DNA of 64,000 bases from Elizabethkingia miricola (GTDB taxonomy: Bacteria; Bacteroidota; Bacteroidia; Flavobacteriales; Weeksellaceae): the NCBI RefSeq assembly GCF_001675285.1, contig NZ_LSGQ01000007.1, positions 268,070-332,069 on the forward strand, read 5' to 3'. The notes below the pieces were generated by a model. The model saw nothing but the letters and a program-made list of their open reading frames with translations, did not search any database and was not told where the DNA came from. Position 1 is the first letter of the stretch, and each line of letters opens with the position of its first letter. A program made the position numbers and the translations under genes. Shown here piece after piece: positions 45,353 to 53,091 of this stretch.

Positions 45353-47015
45353 AAAACTACTTGTGAAATCTGTAATAACTGGTTGTGTATTGTTGTCTGT
45401 GCTTTCATGCAGAAGTTCGGGCGATGCAGTAAACACAGGAGAAACCAGCGTCAGAATTAATCTTTTAGGCAGTGGCTTTATTCAGGAAGGAATTTTAGGT
45501 CCACAGGCCACAGCGAATAATCTGAAAATAAATAATACAAAAGAACAACAGCAGGTTTTAGCACTAAATGAGGACTATAAATTGGTTGCTGTTCTGTCTC
45601 CGGATAATTCTCAGTCATTCGACGCTTCTCAGGCTTCCCTGAAAGCTGCTTTACCTCCTTTAAAAGAATCGAATAATTTAGGGTATGGCATTAAATACAA
45701 AGTTGTTGTATACGATGGAAATGGTCTGTATATAACCGAAAAAGATTATGTAAGCGGGGAGGAACGGAATGCGTCTCCAATTACAGGGCTAAATGGAGGC
45801 TATACTTATACATTTGTAGTCTATTCAATTGGTTCAAAATCGGTATTGCCTTCTGTTACATACTTGGATCAGGCCAATAAAACACTATCCTCGGCTTCTG
45901 TAGAAGAAATACCGGGAAGCAGTGATCTGATGTATTTTTCCAAAACAATGGAGATCACTGGAAACAATACCAATTATCTGGACGTTGTTTTTTCTCATCA
46001 GTTTAGTCAGATCACCGTTTACCTGGATGCAACACCAACCCAATGGTATAATATTACTAATCTTCAGGGAGTCAGTATATCTCCGCATCATAATAAAGCA
46101 AAAATGCTAATGAACAACGGTAGTATAGTACCCGAGCAGCAGGCTGCAGATGGAGGAGTTGTTAATTTTCCGGTACTTAATTCAAAAAGTGTAAAGGCTG
46201 ATCCTGTATATATTAACACTAACAAGGTTACCAACGGTGTTTTTACAATTCAGACGATTCTTATGACACATCAGAACGATACTCCTGTAAGCCTGCAGAA
46301 TATTACACTAAACGATCTGAATATAACACCAGGTGTAAGATATAATCTGAAAATTTCTCTGCAGCCGAATGATAAATATCTTTCTTACAGGGGATATCAG
46401 GCAGTACGTTTAAGCGGAATGATATGGATGCGTCATAATCTTGGTGCCGATCTGATGGCGGATCCGGATATACCTGCCCAACAGATAAACGGGGACTATT
46501 ATCAGTTTGGCAAGAAAACTGCAGCAGCAAATGTGACAACACCCGCGAATTCAATTTCGAAATGGGATATTAGCAGTGCTCCTAATGATGCTTGGAATTC
46601 AGGGAGTTTCTTAGTCGCTGTAAAAACAGCTAACGATCCATGTCCGGACGGATGGCGTTTGCCAACCAACAGAGAAATCAATGCTCTGGATAAGGGAACA
46701 AATAAGTCGACAGCGGGTAGAGTTCAGAATTCAGCAACGAATTATTCTGCGGCTAAAGTATTGACTAGTGTTTTTGATCCAAGCATTAAGATGACGGTTC
46801 CTTTTAGTGGTTATAGAAGTGCATCAGACGGAACCTTGCTCTCCAGAGGGGAGAGGGGTGGCTTCTGGAGTGCTACGCCTAATTTTGGTAATACTACTCA
46901 GGCTGTACAGTGGGCACTTTATGAAATGCACCCTGTTAATAATAATTATCCATGGGCTACAAAGTCCGAAGCTGTATCAGTACGCTGTATAGCGACTTTT
47001 CCATTGGATAGGTGA
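45345..47015 (+). CDS. lipoprotein with FSPMD (Fibrobacter-type major paralogous) domain
   Basis: 556 aa. The lipobox is in LLSVLSC (Cys22). The N-terminal half looks like a fimbrillin-like beta-sandwich pair (YGIKYKVVVYDGNGLYITEKDY; LDVVFSHQFSQITVYLDA). The C-terminal third is the FSPMD/TIGR02145-type domain: MIWMRHNLGAD, CPDGWRLPTNREINAL, VPFSGYRSASDG and a final VSVRCI. It is a surface lipoprotein; a role in adhesion is possible but not shown. Confidence 0.82.
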   Translation: MIEKLLVKSVITGCVLLSVLSCRSSGDAVNTGETSVRINLLGSGFIQEGILGPQATANNLKINNTKEQQQVLALNEDYKLVAVLSPDNSQSFDASQASLKAALPPLKESNNLGYGIKYKVVVYDGNGLYITEKDYVSGEERNASPITGLNGGYTYTFVVYSIGSKSVLPSVTYLDQANKTLSSASVEEIPGSSDLMYFSKTMEITGNNTNYLDVVFSHQFSQITVYLDATPTQWYNITNLQGVSISPHHNKAKMLMNNGSIVPEQQAADGGVVNFPVLNSKSVKADPVYINTNKVTNGVFTIQTILMTHQNDTPVSLQNITLNDLNITPGVRYNLKISLQPNDKYLSYRGYQAVRLSGMIWMRHNLGADLMADPDIPAQQINGDYYQFGKKTAAANVTTPANSISKWDISSAPNDAWNSGSFLVAVKTANDPCPDGWRLPTNREINALDKGTNKSTAGRVQNSATNYSAAKVLTSVFDPSIKMTVPFSGYRSASDGTLLSRGERGGFWSATPNFGNTTQAVQWALYEMHPVNNNYPWATKSEAVSVRCIATFPLDR

Positions 47016-47037
47016 AATTGGAATTTGGTTATAAATA

Positions 47038-47061
47038 AAAGCTGCCTGAAGAGGCAGCTTT
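47038..47061. terminator. GCTGCCT hairpin, copy 1
   Basis: AAAGCTGCCT (47038-47047) pairs with AGGCAGCTTT (47052-47061). It lies between convergent genes and is the first of four related hairpins (others at 47753, 48346 and 52461). Confidence 0.8.
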
Positions 47062-47099
47062 GTTAGGTATTTTAGATTAGTGAAAGTGGAGAATCAATA

Positions 47100-47663
47100 T
47101 TATCTGTTTTTAGTAATTCTGAAGCTTCCACTATAATCATCAAAAGTGATGTGGAAATTGGATAGATATAGTTTGTATAAGATGGTATATCTTATATTTA
47201 AAGGATAATCTCCAGGGTAAAATAAAAAAATATCTTTGTGTTTTTCTAAATATTTTTTTTCAAGATCTGAAAAACTATTTTTTATAATATTATCATCTAT
47301 CTGAAAAATAGGATATTTTCTTTCATTAGATATTTGACCAGATTTTAATACTGACTCTTGACAAAGAAGAGGTTTTAAAAAAGAATAATAAGTATTGTAT
47401 TCTTTTTTATAGTTATCAACATAAATGTTATGTAATTCTAATCCATTAGTTGCATATATATTACCGTTGTTTAATTTTACAAATACTAATTGAATTGCAG
47501 CAGAAGGGGTAGTGGAAATTATGTTTGAGTTATTTTGCCTGTCAATTTCAGAAATTTCTCTAATAAATATGTCATTGATTTGAACATTTGATTTGGGCTT
47601 AGAGCAAGAGGTAAGTATGATAAATACTAAAAGTATGTTGATATCAAATTTTAAAAAATTCAT
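47100..47663 (-). CDS. orphan small lipoprotein, possible immunity protein
   Basis: 187 aa. It has a lipobox in FIILTSC (Cys20) and a mixed alpha/beta body with no recognised family. High Asn, Ile, Lys and Tyr content makes it more AT-rich than the core genes. Its position in the Rhs island, followed by the same hairpin type as the other lipoproteins, suggests an immunity-like cassette gene, but no toxin sits next to it. Confidence 0.6.
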   Translation of the reverse strand: MNFLKFDINILLVFIILTSCSKPKSNVQINDIFIREISEIDRQNNSNIISTTPSAAIQLVFVKLNNGNIYATNGLELHNIYVDNYKKEYNTYYSFLKPLLCQESVLKSGQISNERKYPIFQIDDNIIKNSFSDLEKKYLEKHKDIFLFYPGDYPLNIRYTILYKLYLSNFHITFDDYSGSFRITKNR

Positions 47664-47752
47664 TCTAAATTTATTTTAAGATTGTCTTTGTGTTTTTGTA
47701 TCCATTAAAGATATATAACTTGCACTATTGTAAATATACAATACATAAAATA

Positions 47753-47772
47753 AGCAGCCTGAAAAGGCAGCT
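47753..47772 (-). terminator. GCTGCCT-type hairpin, copy 2
   Basis: AGCAGCCT (47753-47760) pairs with AGGCAGCT (47765-47772) with one mismatch. It lies downstream of the lipoprotein gene at 47820. Confidence 0.65.
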
Positions 47773-47819
47773 CGTTAGGTTTTTTTATTAATCACGAGTA
47801 GTAAGTTATTGAGAGGGTA

Positions 47820-48281
47820 TTATTTTGTATAAATTTTTGAATTAAAAACTATTTTATAAATTTTATAATTGCTGTCGTAATAATATTCATAAACTAAATC
47901 TCCAGAATCAGTATATCTATTGTCTATTAATTTGAATATACTTTTATAGTGATCTCCTTCTCTCTTTATAACTATGCTGTCACCGATAAAGTTATTACCA
48001 CGAGACAATTTATATTCTTTAATGGTAGATAATGACACTCTATGTTCTAAACTATCTTTAGAGAAAGAAGAATCTGTACGATAAAATTCACCTTCTTTTT
48101 TTAAGAAATAAAATTTCATGTTTCCAGACAAAGTAGCAATAGTTAACTTCGTATTATGATCTTCCATATTAATAACATATCCATTTTTAGAGGCATTTGG
48201 ATCTTTTAAAACATAACTATAATCATTATCGCAAGACATTAATAATAATGTGAAAACAATAAAAAGGAATTTAATATTCAT
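47820..48281 (-). CDS. orphan small lipoprotein, possible immunity protein
   Basis: 153 aa. The lipobox is in LLLMSC (Cys17), followed by beta-rich sequence (NTKLTIATLSGNMKFYFLKK; SGDLVYEYYYDSNYKIYKIV). No family is recognised. Like the gene at 47100 it is AT-rich and followed by a GCTGCCT hairpin. Confidence 0.6.
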   Translation of the reverse strand: MNIKFLFIVFTLLLMSCDNDYSYVLKDPNASKNGYVINMEDHNTKLTIATLSGNMKFYFLKKEGEFYRTDSSFSKDSLEHRVSLSTIKEYKLSRGNNFIGDSIVIKREGDHYKSIFKLIDNRYTDSGDLVYEYYYDSNYKIYKIVFNSKIYTK

Positions 48282-48345
48282 TATTTTTTCTATGCTGGAT
48301 TTAGTATCTGATTAGTACTTCATAAATATAGCCTTTTAATATAAA

Positions 48346-48369
48346 CAAGCTGCCTGAAAAGGCAGCTTG
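48346..48369 (-). terminator. GCTGCCT hairpin, copy 3, with GGCTCG palindrome
   Basis: CAAGCTGCCT (48346-48355) pairs perfectly with AGGCAGCTTG (48360-48369). The following bases TTGATAAGTATTTT and the CACGAGCC...GGCTCG element just after are shared with copy 4 at 52461. Confidence 0.8.
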
Positions 48370-48485
48370 ATAAGTATTTTTGTATTTGCCACGAGCCAGT
48401 GGCTCGCGCTAGCGAGGCAACCTTTTCTACTCATTTGTCACAGCAGAATACAAATCCGCTTCATTGTTGGCTATATAGTAAAGTT

Positions 48486-48930
48486 TCATTTTTTAATTGG
48501 AGGTGGGGGTATTCTGGTAACTCCATTTTTAGATTTTTTTGCATAATTATTTAGTAACTCAAGTGATTCAAAAATTTCTTTTTTATTAATTAGTGTCTTT
48601 TCTTTTTGAAATAAGGAATAATAAACAATTGTCAATAATAGTTTAATGTTTGAATCCCTATTTATATCTTCTCCATAAATAAAGTGTCTTTTCTTGTTTT
48701 TATAAACTATAATTGCATAACTGACTAAGGGAGCTTCATTTTTTGAAAAACTTATTTTGTTAGGAGACTTATCTTCATTTTTAACACTTTGATTTATCCA
48801 ATTAATTAATGTATTATCTAAATTAATTTTGTATGTTTTTTCCTTATTAGCATCATAATAAATTGAATTTCCGTTTTTATTAATCTTTATATCGAAGTCA
48901 TGTACTCCGTTGCCCTCTGGTGAATTATTA
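48486..48930 (-). pseudogene. lipoprotein-like gene truncated at 5' end by IS30 element
   Basis: An open frame of about 145 codons runs leftward to a TGA at 48486-48488, with coherent protein sequence (SPEGNGVHDFDIKINKNG; YYDANKEKTYKINLDNT; GVTRIPPPPIKK at the end). It has no start codon: upstream it runs into the 3' end of the IS30 transposase. The N-terminus was therefore removed or separated by the insertion. The exact junction (about 48930-48970) cannot be fixed by eye. Composition matches the other island lipoproteins. Confidence 0.65.
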
Positions 48931-49927
48931 TTATATGAGAGGCAGATTCAAGTTTGAAGTGCAATTTTTCAGTGGTCAAATATAGATAAAAAACTTCACT
49001 TGGAGTTTTGTATCCTAACTTTTTTCGAGGTCTATTATTTAGGGCTGTTTGGTAGCTTATCAGGTCTTTGTACTCTATGGTTTTTATACAGGTTTTCTTT
49101 GGTATATACTGGCGGTAAAGTTTATTCGTATACTCATTTAAGCCCCTTTGCCAACTACTATACGGATCACAGAAAAAGTAATCCGCTTCAAGCTTACTGC
49201 TTATCGTTTGATGTTCCGCAAACTCTAATCCATTATCACTGGTAATGGTATATACATTTGTTCTATATGGACTTAACATATTAATAACTGCTTTCTTAAC
49301 TGTAGATGCCTTTTTATTGTTTACTTTATGAATAAGAGAAAAACCACTTTTACGCTCTACAGCAGTAACTGCAAAACTCTTATGTCCTTTTCCTGAAATC
49401 AAATCTATTTCCCAGTCTCCATACCTTTCTCTTAACTCAACAATTTTAGGTCTTTCGGAAAGCATACGTTTATTGGCAATAAATCTATTCTGTCTTTTGC
49501 GGGTTCTGCTTTTTCTTTGTCTTACCTGTGTTCTTAAATTCGTCCACAAGCTACCTCCGTTTAGCTTATCAGTATAAACATACTGATAGATTCTTTCATG
49601 GCTAACCATCGGAATAGAATTCGCACGACAATAACCTGCTATTTGTTCAGGAGACCAACGTTTTTTAATCTTTCTTTCTACAAAAGCTTTTATTTCTTCT
49701 GTAAACTTCCTGTATCGTTTTTTAGATACCCTGCGATCTTCTGAAAAGGATTGAGCTAAATTATAATTATAGCGCCCCTTTGAGGTTTTATTACGCTTTA
49801 GCTCTCTGCATACAGTGGAGGGATGTACGCCCAGTTCTTTGGCAATGTAACTTTGAGATTTGTTTTTTTTAATAAGGAAGGATATAATTGTCCTTTGCCC
49901 AATAGTCAGCTGATTATACTTTTTCAT
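48887..49927 (-). mobile_element. IS30-family transposase (insertion sequence)
   Basis: 346 aa from ATG 49927; an upstream ATG at 49945 adds six residues. An N-terminal HTH (IAKELGVHPSTVCRELKRN) is followed by the DDE core: GDWEIDLISGKGH, TITSDNGLEFAEH and WQRGLNEYTNKLYRQY. All three acidic residues are present, so it looks intact. The last 20 or so residues after YLTTEKLHFKLE probably read out of the element into flanking DNA. Clear terminal inverted repeats were not found; ends are near 48950 and 49970. It interrupts a lipoprotein gene. Confidence 0.88.
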
Positions 49928-50072
49928 GTGGTGTTTTATTAACACTTTTTAACAATTCAAAAAGGACGCCGAATATAGATAAAAAATTACCCCATAATTA
50001 AATAAATAGGTAGTATATAATACAGTATTAACAAAACTTAAGATCAAAATACGATCAGTGCAGTGTTTTAAC

Positions 50073-50101
50073 AAAAAAAATCCCCTCAATATAAGAGGGG
50101 A
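50073..50101 (-). terminator. terminator after DUF6705-like gene
   Basis: TCCCCTC (50081-50087) pairs with GAGGGGA (50095-50101); on the minus strand a run of T follows. Confidence 0.8.
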
Positions 50102-50123
50102 AGTACTTAAATTATTTTTAAAA

Positions 50124-50690
50124 TTATTGTTTAGTAAAAGTTAAATCAAGTGTTCTAGGGATGTACGATTTGATGTTATCTGAATAATTAGGGCATTGAT
50201 TTGGATCAATTAATCCACCTGTGGAATGATATTCCCATTTAGCATGATTACTATCTATTTTTTTTAATACAATATAACCTTCACCTATACCACATTCTTC
50301 ACCTTTATAATCAAAAGCTACACTATTTTTATCTGAAGAAGTATATGTACTTATAATATTCGAAGTTGTAATCGCATTATTCATCGTACTAGCTAATTGA
50401 TTTCCATTGGAATCTGTTATGGTATATCTCATAAATAAAACATCACTATAATAGTTAGTATTCAATAATTTTAAAGGGTGATTTTCTATTTTGTCAGATA
50501 TGTTTAATGTTACTTGCTTTCCTTCAAAATTAGCAATCCATGTTCCGGTAAATAATGGTAAAGTATTATCTATATCCTTCAAATATGCTCCATTAGGTAT
50601 TTGTCCAACATAAGAAGAAATTGAAATTGTTTGAGCTTTTATGCAAAAAATTGATAAAAAAACGGTCAATATTATTATATTCTTTTTCAT
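50124..50690 (-). CDS. secreted DUF6705-like protein
   Basis: 188 aa with a signal peptide (residues 1-19, ending CIKAQ). The body is beta-rich with FTGTWIANFEGKQVTLNI and GEGYIVLKKIDSNHAKWEYHS, resembling a small lipocalin-like family (DUF6705) that is frequent in Chryseobacterium and relatives. It starts 6 bp after the JAB-like lipoprotein gene, so it is its operon partner and a possible immunity or accessory protein. Function unknown. Confidence 0.65.
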   Translation of the reverse strand: MKKNIIILTVFLSIFCIKAQTISISSYVGQIPNGAYLKDIDNTLPLFTGTWIANFEGKQVTLNISDKIENHPLKLLNTNYYSDVLFMRYTITDSNGNQLASTMNNAITTSNIISTYTSSDKNSVAFDYKGEECGIGEGYIVLKKIDSNHAKWEYHSTGGLIDPNQCPNYSDNIKSYIPRTLDLTFTKQ

Positions 50691-50696
50691 ATTATA

Positions 50697-52097
50697 TTAA
50701 TTTTTACAAGGGTTGGTATTGTTATTATTTATTGTTCCATCTGAATTCTTAGTTATGGGGTAATTATTGCCATTTATTTGTTTTATTAAACTTACTTTCC
50801 CACTCAGTCCCATTTTATCTAAATAATCAAAAAATAATTTTTGCAAAACTTGATCAGTTATTTTAACATTATGCATCTGCATATCTTGAATATCTCTCCT
50901 AAAAGATGTCTGATATCCGTTAACAACACCTGCTCCATACATAGGAGGTATATCATCTTTCGTGCCATTAAATATCATAAAGTAGTTATAGTCTGGTGTT
51001 ACAATTCCTAAGAAAGCTTCCCCAGTTTTATCTGTTGGATCATTTGGATCTGGTGGATAATTCTGCACTCTTGCGGTATTTATAAACGAATTAATGTCAT
51101 GTGGAGGAAACATTGGATAGCCTAATTTATCATGATTGTGTACTGATCCCTTGGTATAAATATCAGGAGAGAATTCAACATGATCCTGCTTTCCTTCTTT
51201 CACATCTGTATTTCCATCTTTTTTTATTACATGTAACTGTTCATTGTTGTTTGGCCTATTTGGATCATTCATTCTGTCTTTCAAGTTCTGTATAGCGCTC
51301 TTTACATTAGCCGCAGATAAAGCTCGTTGTGCACGGCTACAAGGGTCTTGTAAAGGTTCTATAAAACCACCTCCTCCTTCTCCTGGTGCAATACAATTAG
51401 CATATTCTTGGCAACCTCCACCACCGCCACCTGGTCCTGATGGGTTTGTTGTTCCCGGATTAGGTCTTGGAACAGTAATAATAACTTCATCAATACCACA
51501 GTCTGTCCATTCGCCATCTTCTTTTCTACATCCAAATCCTGCAACTGGATTAATGCTTGCACTAAGTGCCAAAACTTTAAATTTCTGTTGAAACTTGTTT
51601 AATGATTCTTGAAACGCAACTACATTTAGTTTATACAACTCATCTTGTTCATTATAATTCTGGTATCTCACATAAGTCCCTTTTTCAGTAAGGCTTGCAG
51701 ATACTAGCCCAATAACTCTATTTCCTTGGACTTTTGGAAATACAATCCACTTATCTCCATTTTGTTCTGTAATAATTTGGGATTTAACATTAAACTCAAC
51801 ATAGGATTGTCCATCTTGAGTGATAGAAGCGGTTTTATCTGCATTTGCTATCGTTCCAATTATTGGTTTATTATTAATACCAGATAAATTAGTTTTATGT
51901 AAACCATCATATCTTTTCATTAGAAAAGCAAAACCATCAGCATAATTAACCGATTTTCCAGACTTAGGAACAAATACCGCAAATCGTTTATCTTCTACTT
52001 GTTTTTGAGTTATTGCACCATCTTCCGTACGACAAGAAGATAATGTAGACAAAATTAAGACGCCCCATAACAAGGGGTGAAATAGATTTTTCTTCAT
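50697..52097 (-). CDS. large lipoprotein with C-terminal JAB/JAMM-like domain
   Basis: 466 aa. The lipobox is in LSTLSSC (Cys22). The N-terminal half (to about residue 200) is beta-rich and includes repeats like DGQSYVEFNVKSQI; a Pro/Gly hinge with six Gly follows. The C-terminal part carries VHNHDKLGYPMFPPHD (His320, His322, Asp334), which resembles the HxH...D metal site of JAB/JAMM peptidases but lacks the usual Ser. It could be a cell-surface effector or a peptidase. It forms an operon with the DUF6705-like gene. Confidence 0.6.
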   Translation of the reverse strand: MKKNLFHPLLWGVLILSTLSSCRTEDGAITQKQVEDKRFAVFVPKSGKSVNYADGFAFLMKRYDGLHKTNLSGINNKPIIGTIANADKTASITQDGQSYVEFNVKSQIITEQNGDKWIVFPKVQGNRVIGLVSASLTEKGTYVRYQNYNEQDELYKLNVVAFQESLNKFQQKFKVLALSASINPVAGFGCRKEDGEWTDCGIDEVIITVPRPNPGTTNPSGPGGGGGGCQEYANCIAPGEGGGGFIEPLQDPCSRAQRALSAANVKSAIQNLKDRMNDPNRPNNNEQLHVIKKDGNTDVKEGKQDHVEFSPDIYTKGSVHNHDKLGYPMFPPHDINSFINTARVQNYPPDPNDPTDKTGEAFLGIVTPDYNYFMIFNGTKDDIPPMYGAGVVNGYQTSFRRDIQDMQMHNVKITDQVLQKLFFDYLDKMGLSGKVSLIKQINGNNYPITKNSDGTINNNNTNPCKN

Positions 52098-52204
52098 AAA
52101 ATGTATTTTTTATAATTTATTGTGTTAAATATAGAATAATATTTTAATAATAAAATACGGTTTCTCGTAAATCATTGCCAACTTAACATAATACGACAAC
52201 AAAA

Positions 52205-52230
52205 TACCCACCTCCGTATAAGAAGTGGGC
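52205..52230 (-). terminator. hairpin after toxin-tip remnant
   Basis: CCCAC (52207-52211) pairs with GTGGG (52225-52229); on the minus strand TATTTTG follows. Confidence 0.5.
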
Positions 52231-52290
52231 AAGATACAACCAAGTATTAATCGGTAAAGGAGGGTAAGATCTTAAAACAATTCTATATGT

Positions 52291-52401
52291 TTAAAATCTG
52301 GGAAAAGGAGGTATAAACGAACCACGGGAAAACGTTCCTACAAATTGTCCTGATCTACGGTTATAAGCTTCAAAATGTGTCCAGTTTCTGTATTTGTAGG
52401 A
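52291..52401 (-). pseudogene. orphan toxin C-terminal tip remnant
   Basis: 37 codons without a start, ending in TAA. The peptide begins YKYRNWTHFEAYNRRSGQFV and continues GTFSRGSFIPPFPRF. The pattern (aromatic-rich strand, then a charged turn and 'GxF' strand) resembles the last residues of colicin E3/S-pyocin-like nucleases (HxEVYDRxGxHLGEF type). Upstream in frame there is a stop inside a GCGAGC palindrome, so the rest is gone. It is probably a displaced Rhs tip. The remainder of the 451-bp gap 52098-52548 holds only palindromes and hairpins. Confidence 0.5.
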
Positions 52402-52402
52402 T

Positions 52403-52432
52403 TCCCCGCTGGTGCGAGCGTCTCGCTCGCAT
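52403..52432. repeat. GCGAGC palindromic element
   Basis: TGCGAGCGTCTCGCTCGCA is nearly a perfect palindrome; CACGAGCC...GGCTCG relatives lie at 48392 and 52501. These look like small dispersed intergenic palindromes. Confidence 0.55.
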
Positions 52433-52460
52433 CAATATAAATATACTATATTTAAAAAAT

Positions 52461-52482
52461 AAGCTGCCAGAAAAGGCAGCTT
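52461..52482 (-). terminator. GCTGCCT hairpin, copy 4
   Basis: AAGCTGCC (52461-52468) pairs with GGCAGCTT (52475-52482); TTGATAAGTATTTT and a GGCTCG palindrome follow as in copy 3. It lies downstream of the immunity-like gene at 52549. Confidence 0.8.
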
Positions 52483-52548
52483 GATAAGTATTTTGTTAGT
52501 CACGAGCCGGAGGCTCGCACTAGCAGGGGGGCGGGGGCTGTGGGCTAT

Positions 52549-53091
52549 TTACTTATACCCAGGTTCCGTTGAATTGTCTCTAATTATTTTATAATTGTAT
52601 TTTTCTTTATTCTTAAATAAGAATGACACATCCCCTTTAAATGATTTTGAAAAATTATAATCTGTTTTTGAAGGAGTTATTTTGTAAATAATTCCTTTAA
52701 TTGCCCTAGCTTCGAAGTTATCATTATAGGGCACCGTTAAGATATCACATGGCTTAATGTCTATTCTTGTTTTAAGTATATTATACTTTGCCTGATATGG
52801 CTTTGAAACTATAAAATTCTTTTGAGCAAATTTTATACATCCTGTTTTTTCAATATATAATAAAGCTTTATTGATATTTATAGGAGATGCCTCTAGAATT
52901 ATTAAGCTATCTCTATTTTGAAGAATATAAAAAGAACTATCAATATTTTTGCTTTCATACAACTCAAGAGTAGCTTCGTTAATAAGTTTATTCATATTAT
53001 TGCTTTCAAAAATTCCTGTGTTCATAATTGCTGATCTAGCAGCACAGCTAAATAAGAGCAATATAGTTCCAAAATAAATTAATGTTTTCAA
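52549..53091 (-). CDS. candidate immunity lipoprotein for the Rhs toxin
   Basis: 180 aa. The lipobox is in LLLFSC (Cys16). The body shows helix (NKLINEATLELYESKN) then beta strands (LIILEASPININKALLYI; YNILKTRIDIKPCDILTV). No family is recognised. Its ATG overlaps the Rhs stop by 4 bp, the usual coupling of toxin and immunity genes, and lipid anchoring would place it in the envelope where the toxin could act. The immunity role is inferred from this position. Confidence 0.65.
   Translation of the reverse strand: MKTLIYFGTILLLFSCAARSAIMNTGIFESNNMNKLINEATLELYESKNIDSSFYILQNRDSLIILEASPININKALLYIEKTGCIKFAQKNFIVSKPYQAKYNILKTRIDIKPCDILTVPYNDNFEARAIKGIIYKITPSKTDYNFSKSFKGDVSFLFKNKEKYNYKIIRDNSTEPGYK

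Noticed and set aside
48975..49990. AATATAGATAAAAAA at both sides of the IS30 element as target-site duplication
   Set aside because: The left copy (about 48979) lies within the transposase frame, so it cannot be the outer duplication; it is an internal or coincidental repeat.
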